Assembly (NCBI GenBank): GCA_021234155.1
Contig: JAJEKV010000108.1
Span: 2,522,676 to 2,586,675 of the forward strand
Origin: Isoetes taiwanensis
Taxonomy: Eukaryota; Streptophyta; Lycopodiopsida; Isoetales; Isoetaceae
Length of the DNA stretch: 64,000 nucleotides
Direction of reading: 5' to 3'
Position numbers and translations under genes: made by a program. This document shows, piece by piece, positions 35,181 through 45,404 of this stretch (its first letter is position 1; the number at the start of each line of letters is the position of its first letter). The notes below the pieces were generated by a model, which did not search any database, was not told the DNA's origin, and worked only from the letters and a program-made list of their open reading frames with translations.

Positions 35181-36940
35181 TGTAGACCAAACCCAATATT
35201 TCCAAGAAGGAAGTAGTTGCCATAGGATAGGAGGTAAGAATTTTTGCTTTGCCTTCAAGTAAGATTACTTTACTGTATCCCATGAACGCTTGAGTGGTGA
35301 TTAATTGCTTTATGGTATCCCATGAATGCTTGAGTTGTGATTGGATGGGAAGGGATATATTACTTGGTTTTGAATGCTTGTAGTTGGATTATACTTGAAA
35401 TAACATGTGAAGTTCCAAGGTAAATAAAATGATATGAACATTTGGCATCTGGCCTAGGTAGTTGTTGAAATTGATAACAAGCTGCACTTGAACTGTAGAA
35501 AATCTCTTGACATTAAACTTTCCCTCCATCGAGGGTACAGATCCTAGGTCGGGAGGTTTTACATTTAGCATTCTGATAGTCCAGGAAAGATAAATTGGGG
35601 ATTACCTTTTCCTCGAAGTCAGATCTGTGAACCAACTTTGATGATTCTTTTCATGATTTTATGTCGCCTCTATGAGTCTCAGTCATATCACTTGCCACCG
35701 TAATTGCAATAAGATAGAAGCTTCAGATTTATATAGCTTTTGTTGTTATGTCCCCGTCCCTGCATAGGGGTAGAAGGTGTAACCACTTTGTCAAATTATT
35801 TTCCTATATTGTGTTCTCTTCATTCCGAAGGCACTGAGTTCACCATTTTAAATGAATTCAATAATAAACGGACAGCATTGACTAATAAACGATTGAGTAA
35901 TGGCGATCGTGAGCGTAAGTATGGATCCGGATAGAAATGGGAAGAGACCCAATGAACCGGCTCCTTGGGACTGGAGAAATGAAGATGTGCATAGATCTAA
36001 AATGCATTACTTGCGGCAGAAAGCTCTTTGTGGTTCTTGTTTATGCATTTGCTTTCATCGCCCAAGGCATAAGCACTGCTCCAACGCAACCTCCTAATAA
36101 TTACACCCTTGCTCTACACAAGGCGCTTCAGTTCTTCAACGCCCAAAAATGTACGTGCTTCTACTTTTTTTTTCTAATTTTTTTTGTGTGATTTGTTGGT
36201 CTTTAGAATAAATGGACCATGATTTTACACCTTTGTTCAACTTGGAAACAGTATAGATCTGTTGAATAAACTAGTAACATCAAATTTCCATCTTATTTGT
36301 CCTCTAGCATGTTAATCCCTTTTGTCTCTACATAGATCTGTTGTTAGACAACAATCTGATGCATAAATCGTCTATGTAAATTGCAGCTGGAGTTCTTCCA
36401 AGATCAAACAACATATCATACAGGGGGAACTCAGCACTCAAGGATGGAAATGACATTACCAAGGATCTGGTGGTATGATGCTGGAGACAATATCAAGTTC
36501 ACATTTCCACAAGCTTATGCCATGACTTTACTTAGCTGGAGCGTTATAGAATACAGCAACAAGTATGAAGCAGTAGGGGAGTTGTCACATGTGAAGGAAC
36601 TAATAAAATGGGGATTGGATTACCTTTTAAAGACTTTTAATTCTACTGCCCCTTTCGGTTATAAGCTCTCAATTGTTGACAATGTAATTATTCAGGTATG
36701 TTGAACATACGAGTTGGTCTATAAAGTTATATGTTTGTATGCAATTCTAAATCTATGATTTTTTCTTTAGGTTGGAGATGGAATAACACCAGGCGATCTA
36801 ACTGGTACTCCTAATGATCATTACTGTTGGCAAAGGCCAGAGGATATGAGCTATATTTCACCGACGCGATGTGGGTGTAGGCTCGTATGTAGGTCAGGAG
36901 AAATTATGGCGCAGCGGCTTTTAGCAAAGCAGGATCTATT

Positions 36941-37950
36941 CTAGAATGGGACTCGCATGAAACCAACAAACTGCCCGATAGATAGGCTTCTCATTCATCT
37001 CAGCAGATTTTCTACAATGGTAGATAGTGGGTAGCCGCACACATGCAAACTACCCACGAAAATAAAGGGAAAATCCAATTATATCATTTGGACCCCAAAA
37101 ATACAATGTTAACAGATGTTTGGCTGGTGTACCTGCCGAAAGCTTATCACCGGGATTAAAAAACCCCGCCCTTTCGGGTTTTCGAGGAAAACCTCTAGTG
37201 ATAAACCTTCGGCAAGGGGCTTAGACAAACGCAAGGCAGAAAAATCGCTCCCAAAACCCACGAATAGAGAAGTCGAAACAAATGCCGCTCGCCAACCTGT
37301 ACCTGCACATCACCAACACCACAAAAACAAAACAAAACAAACCTCCCAGAATGGAGGGGCTGATTACGCGCGTGCCACGCGACAAATATAATAAACAAAG
37401 AAGGGGGGAGGGTGGGTTCAAAGAGAAAGAGGTAACGGGGCGAGAGAAGAGGAAGCCCGATGAGGAGTCGATGCGTAAACACGCCTAAAAAGCGAACTCC
37501 CCAAATGGGCAGGCATCGCGCCCGCATGCATGCAAAATAGCATGCTCGTCCCATTCTAGAATGGCGATCCGATGTCTCGGATCGATGGGATTCTAGAATG
37601 GGACTCGCATGAAACCAACAAACCGCCCGAATACCAAAGGACTTCCTTACAAACTAGGATCGAGGACGAAGGTCACAGGACGAAGGCTAAAGGCCGAAAA
37701 GGATAGCATAAAAGAAACGCCAAATAAACTAAAACCGTGTGGAGAAGCCCCTCCCCTGCCTGGAAACAATTCAAAGAGAAAGAGGTACTGCTGAGAGAGA
37801 AGAGGAAGCGCCGATGAGGAGTCGATGCAGAAACACGCCTAAAATAGCGAACTCCCAACCAGAATGGGCATGCGCCGCCCGCATGCATGCAAAACATGCA
37901 TGCTCGTCCTATTCTAGAATGGCGATCCGATGTCTCGGATCGATGGGATT
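36941..37950. mobile_element. Dimeric hairpin element, copy 2 (in the KOR exon)
   Basis: Head-to-tail units of about 660 and 350 bp, colinear with those at 32739-33776. It splits the KOR reading ...AGSI and FKHNNSYSQRLV..., and removing it with one copy of ATT restores the reading frame locally. The unit junction (37540-37611) folds as CATGC, a 2-base internal loop, then GTCCCATTCTAGAAT paired with its exact complement, then an inner stem CGATCCGA/TCGGATCG. The corresponding stems in copy 1 have different sequence but the same pairing. No coding capacity is recognised; internal GCATGCATGC runs lie just before the hairpin. Both insertions are the same A+B heterodimer, so the dimer itself appears to be the mobile form. 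Confidence 0.82.
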
Positions 37951-38704
37951 ATGTTCAAGCATAACAATTCTTATTCTCAAAGATTAGTGAATGTTGAATG
38001 TTTTCAAATGGTCAAGAGACAGACGTGGAAAGTATTTTGCAGGTGACTTAGAATCAGCTACATTTTGCAATTCTTCAGGATACTATGATGAATATTTATG
38101 GGGAGGTACTTGGCTCTACTATGCTACTGGAAAGTCTAAGTATCTTCAGCTTGTGACTACCTACGGCATCGGGCGCCATGCTGGTGCCTACGAGGGTGGA
38201 CTTTATTATGGAGTATTCTCTTGGGATAATAAACTTATTGGTGCTCAGGTTGGTTAGCATTGTTTTTGGAATTTAATCCATACTGGAACTACTCCTGTTC
38301 TTAACAACTACAATTCTTAAGTCGTATTTAATTAAAGTGGGACTCATTCCATTCCCACTTTTTTTCGGAACTCTGTTATTTTACACAAAAAGGAGCACCC
38401 CGACCCGAAAACTGTCCTTAATTCGAATTTTTGTCTGTTACTGTGCATCCAAGCTTTCTCCCAGTTATCTCGTATAGCGAGTCGAGTCCCTGCTTTGGGG
38501 CTTATTTGTCATTCAAAATAAGAGTTTTTCGCGTGAGGGTGAATTCCTTTACCAAGACATTTTGGCTCTATTTTCTTAGGTGGGTAGACAAGAGATCACA
38601 AATTCCAACAAAAATTAAGCAAATTGTTTACTTAATCACCAAAAAATACTAGTTTTGAGATACCTTATATTTATAAATGGGCTCATTACAATATACATTA
38701 CAAG

Positions 38705-38986
38705 GTGAAGTTTACCATAGTGGTCGATTATCACAATGATTACACCCTCTTCACACATGAACCACCTAGTGCTGGCGGAGCGTGGAGCTCATTCCAAATC
38801 CGAAAGCAACTTACGGAGGGCGATAGAAATTTGTATGAGGAGTTCCTTCATAGGCCACGTGCTTGTATGTCCAACTCCGATGTCACCACCCTCTTTTTCA
38901 ATGAACTGGTCTTTTCATTGCTCCCAAGCATGTACTATCCGTCGGAGATAAGGGACGCAAAAGACAAAATCAAGTTAGTCAAGTGA
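38705..38986 (+). CDS. Unidentified 93-residue open frame
   Basis: An ATG frame near the left end of the 11-kb insertion reads MKFTIVVDYHNDYTLFTHEP, then a region rich in aromatic and acidic residues, ending KDKIKLVK. It has no signal peptide, membrane span or motif I know. Because it is short and lies in repeat-rich DNA, it may well be a chance frame or the tail of a decayed element gene. Confidence 0.2.
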   Translation: MKFTIVVDYHNDYTLFTHEPPSAGGAWSSFQIRKQLTEGDRNLYEEFLHRPRACMSNSDVTTLFFNELVFSLLPSMYYPSEIRDAKDKIKLVK

Positions 38987-39039
38987 TGCTACAAGCAAAA
39001 ATTAAAATAAAATACGGTTCTTGGGGGCCATTTTATTTG

Positions 39040-39530
39040 AAAATCTAAAGGCACGAGCCTTTCGACTTCGAAGTCGAGAAAGGCAACAAAGCAAAAACGC
39101 CAGTTTTAGGTGAAGGCCTTTTCGACTTCGCGAGTCGAAAGGCGGCCAAAAGTTTAAAACGAGGTTTAAGGGTGAAAGGCCTTTTCGACTTTCAGCGAGT
39201 CGAAAGGCAACAAAGCTTAAAAAAAAACGAGGTTTTAGGAGAAAAGGCCTTTCGACTCATGAAGTCGAGAAAAGCGTACCAAAGTGAAAAACACAGTTTT
39301 AGTGGGAGGAAGGCCTTTTCGACTCGCGAAGTCAGAAAGGCGTTTCAAAGCTTAAGAACGTGGGTTTTAGGGGTCAGAAGGCTTTTCTCGACTCGCCAAG
39401 TCGAGAAAGGCAGCTCAAAAGCAATGACTCAAAGTTTAAAAACGCAGGTTTTAATATAGGTCTGAAAGGCCTTTCGTCGAGTCGAGAACTCGACCAAAGC
39501 CCTAAGAAACGCAGTCTAAGGCCATTTAGA
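39040..39530 (+). repeat. Palindromic minisatellite, ~65-bp unit, about 7 copies
   Basis: Each unit begins with an imperfect hairpin of the form AAGGCCTTTTCGACT, a short loop, AGTCGAAAAGGC, followed by an A-rich spacer and an AACGnnGTTTTAGG block. The stems are kept although the individual bases differ between copies (TCGACTTCGCGAGTCGA, TCGACTCGCCAAGTCGA, TCGACTCATGAAGTCGA). It starts about 720 bp inside the left end of the 11-kb insertion, a subterminal position. Confidence 0.88.
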
Positions 39531-41050
39531 GCTTAAAACACAACAGATCCAGAAGGTGAAAAATGAATAACTTTCAAACATCATATCATAATACTATACC
39601 ATATCTTATGTATTTTCTAAGTGCACACCATACCTATGCATTTTCTATGTATACATAGACCAAACAATAGAAAACCCTCCCCTCCCCCCAATATCCTTCC
39701 CCTTTTTTTTTAGTATATCAATGTTTTCTAAATGAACTCAATATCCTATCCTATATTTTTCTAAATGTTTTGGCCACAATAAGAAGGCGTGCATTAGTTG
39801 CATATGTATGTATCGTCTACAGGTTTCCAAGTAAAGCCCAACAATGTTAGGGACCATTATTACACACACACCTAAAACTACGTGCAAGCCTCGCATGAAA
39901 ACTTTGGCCATCGGATTGCGACATCAAATGTCAACCCTTGGATCACTTTGGTTGAGACAATATAAAGAGATTATTTATTGCGGCGTGATGATGTAGGAAA
40001 TAGCAGTTGCATGTGTTCAAGTAAGAATGTTAGTCTAGGGGATAGCAATTGCATGTGTTCGAGACAGTAAGTATGTTTTGTATATGCAGTATACGTAGGT
40101 TGTGTGTCAATATTGACTCGTGATTTATGTAGGGGCATGTGTTGATTCTTTTAAGCCCTAATGTAGGGCATAGAAAGTTGTCAATATACAATTCAGAAGG
40201 ACATATATCGACCATTAGGTATATCTTTATATTTCAAGTCATTTTTCCGTTATCCTTATATAAACCATTGAGATTTTCTAGGGAATAATAGAAAACTTGC
40301 CCCGTCACATGAAGCTTGATTTGTTCCTAACGGATCACATCTAGAAGGAGGTTGTACATTAATTTAAGGAATATATTTGCTAAAAGTTTTAAAGGTCTCA
40401 ATAAATAGCTTACAAACAGCGACAGCGCTAGTTCCTTTTCCTTATAATTTATCAACGTTGGACATATTATTTTATTTTTTGTTGGATTAAGTAGACTTCC
40501 CCTTTTTTTTTGTCGACTAAGGACTTACTTAACTTAGGGCCATATTAAGACACAAAGATGTGCAAGTCACTAACAAACACGTAGGTTGCAGTTCAACAAC
40601 GTGGCCTTTAAATTCAAATGTACCTAAGATAGCAATGATATGTGCACCTAATATTGGATGTATTCAAGTACCTAAAAATGGGGCTTGAAAGTTGATATGA
40701 TATTATTTAGCAACATCAAGTTTAGCTGATCCTACAAAATGATCAAATTACTACAAATGTTGATGTAGATTGGAATTCAAAATCATTTTATAATAATATA
40801 AGTGTGTGTGTGTGAGACAAATAATCCTTGGACAGACTTGAAAAACATTGAGAATTAAAGAATTCGATAATAATATAACAGTGCGAATTAAGCAATGAGA
40901 ATTAAGCTTTGAAAGTTGTCAAGTTTTAAGGTGAAGGGTTCACCCTTATTAGAAGCTTGAGGCATGAACTTCTATTTATAGTGGGTAGGGATGTTATAAG
41001 CATAACCCTGGCCTGCTAAAGTAGCTTGAGAATAAAGTCTTTGGCTACTA
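39531..41050. other. No recognisable gene
   Basis: AT-rich interior of the 11-kb insertion. It has a short (GT)n run near 40800 and two loose copies of gatagcaattgcatgtgttc (about 39998-40060). No coding signal. Confidence 0.6.
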
Positions 41051-41062
41051 TGTCTATCAAAC

Positions 41063-41235
41063 CTGTAAAATTGCAGCCAGCTTACTCTCATCAGGTGGTT
41101 CTCTAAAGCGATCAATATTCCTAACATCAGCTAGCTTTACAACATCAGTTCTGAAAAGTCCCCCATGCACTACGAAAATCCTCTCATACAAAACCTGTGC
41201 TAGTGGCAAACAACAAAATATTTCAGAAAAGAGCC
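41063..41235 (-). pseudogene. PPP-family serine/threonine phosphatase exon, PP5-like
   Basis: The minus strand reads LPLAQVLYERIFVVHGGLFR, then TDVVKLADVRNIDRFREPPD, then ESKLAAILQ and a donor (TTACAG/GTTTGA). VxHGGL is the metal-binding histidine motif of PPP phosphatases. The following VKLxDxRxIDRFxEPP matches PP5 (FVVHGGLFSVDGVKLSDIRAIDRFCEPPEE). The phosphatase motifs GDxHG, GDxVDRG and GNHE are not visible in the neighbouring sequence. It lies inside the 11-kb insertion, downstream and on the same strand as a Helitron-like 5' end at 43179, so it is probably a captured exon. Confidence 0.8.
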
Positions 41236-43150
41236 ACGAAAATAACACTGAGTATAATTGTTGGTGTTGAAAGAGCACACTGTCAGACAATAATACCTGA
41301 AGGATAAAGAAATTTGAACGCTAAGAGTGTCAAAATGACTTCTGTAGAAAACGATTCGTGATTCAGCTCAAATATGTAAAGCAAGTCATGATACTGCAAA
41401 ATAGTAAAAGCACATATCAGAAACATATTTCAAATGTGAACTTACATATTTCCAATGTAGAATCACGCAGCTGGAATCCATTATTTATCACCAATTAAAA
41501 TGTAGGTGCAAACTGCTGCTGCATCAATAATATAGATCCTTATATCTATACTGATAATAGAAGCTATTGCTCTGGAAACTTTTACTGGTTTTACTGGCCA
41601 GTTGGGCTAAAGTGACATCGTGTCTGTTGTACACTTTAGGAATTGTGCAAAAGTGTACACTTGATTCTACATCTGCTCAATCTTTTATTCCCGCCTTAAG
41701 GAATGGGATGTGATAAATTTGAGAAGCACTTCTTTGTCCAAGGCACAAAAGAGTATTTGAAACCTGCCGATGTGCGGCAGCTACATAGCTCCAGAACACG
41801 ACATATGGAAAAGACGTGTGCTGGTATACACAGAACTCCCATGTCGTTGAGCAAATAAACCAATAACAATGAATAATATGGTGCATTGTAGCTCCCATAC
41901 GGTTCTCTTCAAAATAAGAAAGAAAATTATATTACAGACATGTTTGCAGATTCGGATAATTTGGGAAGAAATACCTTGATAATCAAGATCAAGATCCAGT
42001 CGAAAAATTTCTTCAAGATCAACATCAAGATCTTTTGATCAATATCTCATGGTTCTTAAACGTAATAGATGCAGGCATGATGTGTGAACTTCTCATGACT
42101 GGTTTAAATCTTCGGCTTTGTCCTAAACATCCACTACTTTTCAAGTTCTTAGTAGCAGGGTCTTGCTCAATGTTATATCATAAAATGCAATTGCTTGAAA
42201 CATCATAAAATGAAGAAAACGATGCAGCTGGAGTGCCTTACCTAGCACTGGTTCATTAAGATCTTGGTAAATATTTAAATAAGAATGATTTGACACAAAG
42301 TGCTTTGGCAAAGAATTTAAATGAAATTCAGCATGCAAAATCAAGTTCAACTGAAAGTGGACCTGAATGATGAAGACCTTAGAAGACCCAGAATTTGCAG
42401 TTGAAAGGAATGGCACAAAACGATGCCAATATGATGTGGCATTTATCACAAAGATGATAAGCCTCAACCTTATTTGATAACCACCGATCCTTATTTGCAT
42501 GTCGTTCCAGCTTAGATATACTGAAATCATCGCTCTTAAAGAGCTATGGCATATCAACATATCAACAGGTCTTCCGTATTGGCGTTCTTGGTGTACCCCT
42601 TGCCTCATCTGCGACATTGTGGATGAGTTTCGAGCAACATATAGCAGTTCGATCTTCCAAGTATGTGATTTGAAGTGACGCCATAAGCATGAGATGCAAT
42701 GAAACGCATTCTTATAAAACCATCTGAAACTAATAACCGCAAGCAATCCAAGCCCCAAGCTCTTTTTTGCATCAAGTTCGAACCGGTAATCGTTAGCTAA
42801 AGAAGTGGCCTATGATTCTTTTGCCATCGCTTAATCCTTCGGCTACCTTATAGGAGCACCGGGATATGCTTTCACTTTCGGCCCAAGAAACCCTAGCCCC
42901 TAAGCATTCGAAGTGAGAAAAGGACCACATGCTTCAAGACCCGTGCCATTGACCATCTTTAAAGAAAAGCCGGTTTCTCTGACAGCATCTCCGTTAGGCC
43001 GATGCTCGGTTGGAAGGCTCTCCAAATTGTAGAAAGTGAGAAAAGGACCACATGCTTCAAGACATAACCACGACCTTTCTTTTTTTTTTTCACCGGCCGA
43101 TTCAGAATCAGAAGTCCACCACACGATCTAGGGCAACACACAAGACAGAC
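41236..43150. other. No identified gene; possible second Helitron 5' end
   Basis: At 41545 the plus strand reads A|TCTATACTGATAATAGAAG, a form seen at the 5' ends of some plant Helitrons, but I found no matching 3' end. The 205-residue minus-strand frame at 42141-42758 has no motif I can name. A 26-bp block gagaaaaggaccacatgctt-caagac occurs at about 42914 and 43039. Confidence 0.35.
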
Positions 43151-43179
43151 ATACAGTAAAATTTTATAATATAGGAGGA
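43120..43179 (-). mobile_element. Helitron-like 5' end, partner end not found
   Basis: The minus strand from 43179 reads A|TCCTCCTATATTATAAAA, then TTTTACTGTATG and later GCCCTAGATCG, matching the 5' ends of H1-H4. An expected minus-strand 3' hairpin between 38.3 and 43.2 kb is not visible, so the element may be truncated. Confidence 0.55.
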
Positions 43180-44570
43180 TATTACTGTACCACCCGTGCC
43201 CTTTCCCGCCCGTGCCTTTATTTTAATATATTAGCCCGCCTTTTTTTCCCGCTCGTGCTTGAAATTTGAAATTTGGTACATACCTCTTGAGTCGTTTCTT
43301 TTGGTACATATGTTTGGGTCTGTCGTTTTGGGCATGGCTCTAATTCCTTGTGTTTGGAGTAACACCTGCTTTCGGAGTAATCCCCTACGCAAGACAAAAT
43401 AGATCTTTGAATCGGCAGAAGCAGCAGACAAAACAGATGGGGATGGTTTTTTCACAAGGTTTTTGTTGATTTCAGAAGGCAGCGAAGAATCTTACCGGAA
43501 CCATCTTCGACCTTCTTCTGCGACCGTTGTTCCTCTATCTTCTGTGACCGTTGCTCCCTTTTGCTTCCATGTAAGCTCGGATTCGCCAAACCCATCATCA
43601 ATGCTGCCAATAACAAAATATATGAGCGCCCCATTTCGGTTCTTTTCAAGAAAAGAAAGGGCCGAATGTGTTGCTGCCAAGCGAAATTGCCCGAGGCCGA
43701 TTATCAGCCTGCATCCGGAACCGGTGAATAAAGATTGGAGAGGGCCGCTGTGTTGGAATAAAGACTGGAGATGAATCTGCCGGTTTTGGTGATTTAGCTG
43801 ATGGAAGAAATAGTTCTGCTGAGAGTGCAGACTCTGATGTGGCCCGTGAGCCTGAGCTTGAACCTAAGCCGGAGCTGGAGCTGGAGTATACATGGCGTTT
43901 TGATTCAAGGGGCTCTGCAGAAGGTTTGTGAAGGAGAATGTATTCTCAACAAGATTACCACTACCAGACCTGGGCGGGCTTCTGCCACATGATTTCTCCG
44001 TGGTTCTTTCCCTGGCTTGTTCCATCGCCTTTGCTGGGGGATTCAATTCTCGCACACGGAGACCCCAAATCTTCGCTTCCTTTAGACCCTTCTGAAATGC
44101 TCCGCTCCTCCTGCCTCCACGATCCCACGGCCTGACCTAATTCCTCCTTCTCCGCCTCTGCAAGAAAATAAAAGTAAAAAACAAACATGTCCACCAGATC
44201 TTGCTTGCTTGCAAAGATCCGCTCACCTATTCTTCCTTCGACCACACCCAAATAGCAGACTGATTATTGCCGAGGTCGATTATCTGCATCCGATTATCAG
44301 CTTGCACCGGATATGGAGGGCTAAGCCGCCCAATGCCGGATCAGTAGGGCCAGGACTGCACAAGAAAGCAATAATAGAAGATTTTTGAAGAAAGCAGATT
44401 GAAGATTTCTGATCCGGGCCAGAGTCGAATCTGTGAGAGGTCGGAACATTCTTCTGACAGGTGTCCTGTTTTGCGGACCTTTCTGTTTTGCGGACCTTGT
44501 TCTTGACATTTGCTTTCTTGAACACGCAGTCCATGCACATTCTCGCCTTGCACATTCTCGGCTTGGCTTC
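43180..44570. other. No recognisable gene
   Basis: Moderate-GC sequence with overlapping short open frames on both strands and no family motif. The sequence tctgttttgcggacctt is repeated twice at 44465-44500, and tgcacattctcgccttg is repeated at 44534-44595. Confidence 0.5.
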
Positions 44571-44617
44571 AGTCCATGCACATTCTCGCCTTGCGAGGCG
44601 AGAAATGGACTAAGGCT
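44571..44617. repeat. Two-stage hairpin
   Basis: An inner stem TCTCGCCT and its complement enclose TGCG; outside, AGTCCAT pairs with ATGGACT across small bulges. It lies about 100 bp before the 5' end of Helitron H3. It is not followed by a CTRR-T pattern, so I do not call it a Helitron end. Confidence 0.7.
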
Positions 44618-44963
44618 AAATTAATGTCTAGGCTAACTTAATTAGTTGTATATATTGGCTCGTAAATGTTTCTCTAATTTATATATGTCCTCTAATTAAT
44701 TTATATTAATAATCCTATATTATAATGTTTTACTTATAATGTTTTACTGTGTTGCATCCAGCCCTAGATTCAATGGCCACGATTTGATTAACGTAGTTGG
44801 ACGATGAGGATTCAACTAAAAAATAGGTTACAATTTTTGTTACCCTATCAAGCCCGTTTTGATGCCTACTCTGGCCACGGAGATGGATATGGCTATGGAT
44901 ATCGGGCAAGTGTAGCTGCATCTTTAGCAGCTTTGGCCATTTCGACCTCTGCCACCATCTAGA

Positions 44964-45404
44964 TTGCCTCAAAACAGCTTCCCGGATCCACTTTCGGCTG
45001 TGCTTCTTGAAGAATTTTGGAGTGCTATATCCAGCATCTTGAATACTATTCGTTGCTGCCAGGTTCAGTCCACTAAGTACTATTGCTATGTCATGGAGCC
45101 GTTGGTGGCAGTAAGTACCTCAAGCATATACAACATGCCTAACCCAGAGATTACTATCTGTATCCGTCCTTTTGTTATTCTCATACAAATTGTTCTAAAG
45201 AATTCTAAAAACGTGCAACTACTTTGGTTGGTACAGCATTCCAGGCCTGGGACTAAGGATGCTATCATTGAAATGACTGTGAAGGACCAGTCAAGTTTCA
45301 GAAACTTTGTATGCAAGGAGGATGCATCCTTGCACTTTGTATCTATGAAGAACGAGTACAGAATCACATCAGATATTGGTACCATGATCTTCTTCAATGC
45401 GTGA
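44964..45404 (+). CDS. Unidentified 146-residue frame in Helitron H3
   Basis: A plus-strand frame near the 5' end of H3 reads from MPQNSFPDPLSAVLLEEFWS to MKNEYRITSDIGTMIFFNA. A donor-like GGCA/GTAAGT at 45108 lies inside, so the true exon may end there. Composition is protein-like, with no signal peptide or known motif. It may be captured host sequence; its function is unknown. Confidence 0.25.
   Translation: MPQNSFPDPLSAVLLEEFWSAISSILNTIRCCQVQSTKYYCYVMEPLVAVSTSSIYNMPNPEITICIRPFVILIQIVLKNSKNVQLLWLVQHSRPGTKDAIIEMTVKDQSSFRNFVCKEDASLHFVSMKNEYRITSDIGTMIFFNA

Noticed and set aside
35900-36097. Alternative KOR start frame (MAIVSVSMDPDRNGK)
   Set aside because: It is out of frame with NYTLALHKALQFFNAQK; the in-frame ATG at 35979 is shared by both arms.
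37400-37480. Hammerhead ribozyme core (CCGATGAGGAGTCGATGC...)
   Set aside because: The CUGANGA...GAAA...GUC arrangement with pairing stems could not be built, and the segment is not conserved in the copy at 33.2 kb.
42141-42758. 205-residue minus-strand frame as a captured gene
   Set aside because: No motif, odd composition (W-, H- and S-rich) and no splice-bounded exon; insufficient support.
44571-44617. Hairpin as a Helitron 3' end
   Set aside because: No CTRR followed by T at the right distance, and no partner 5' end.
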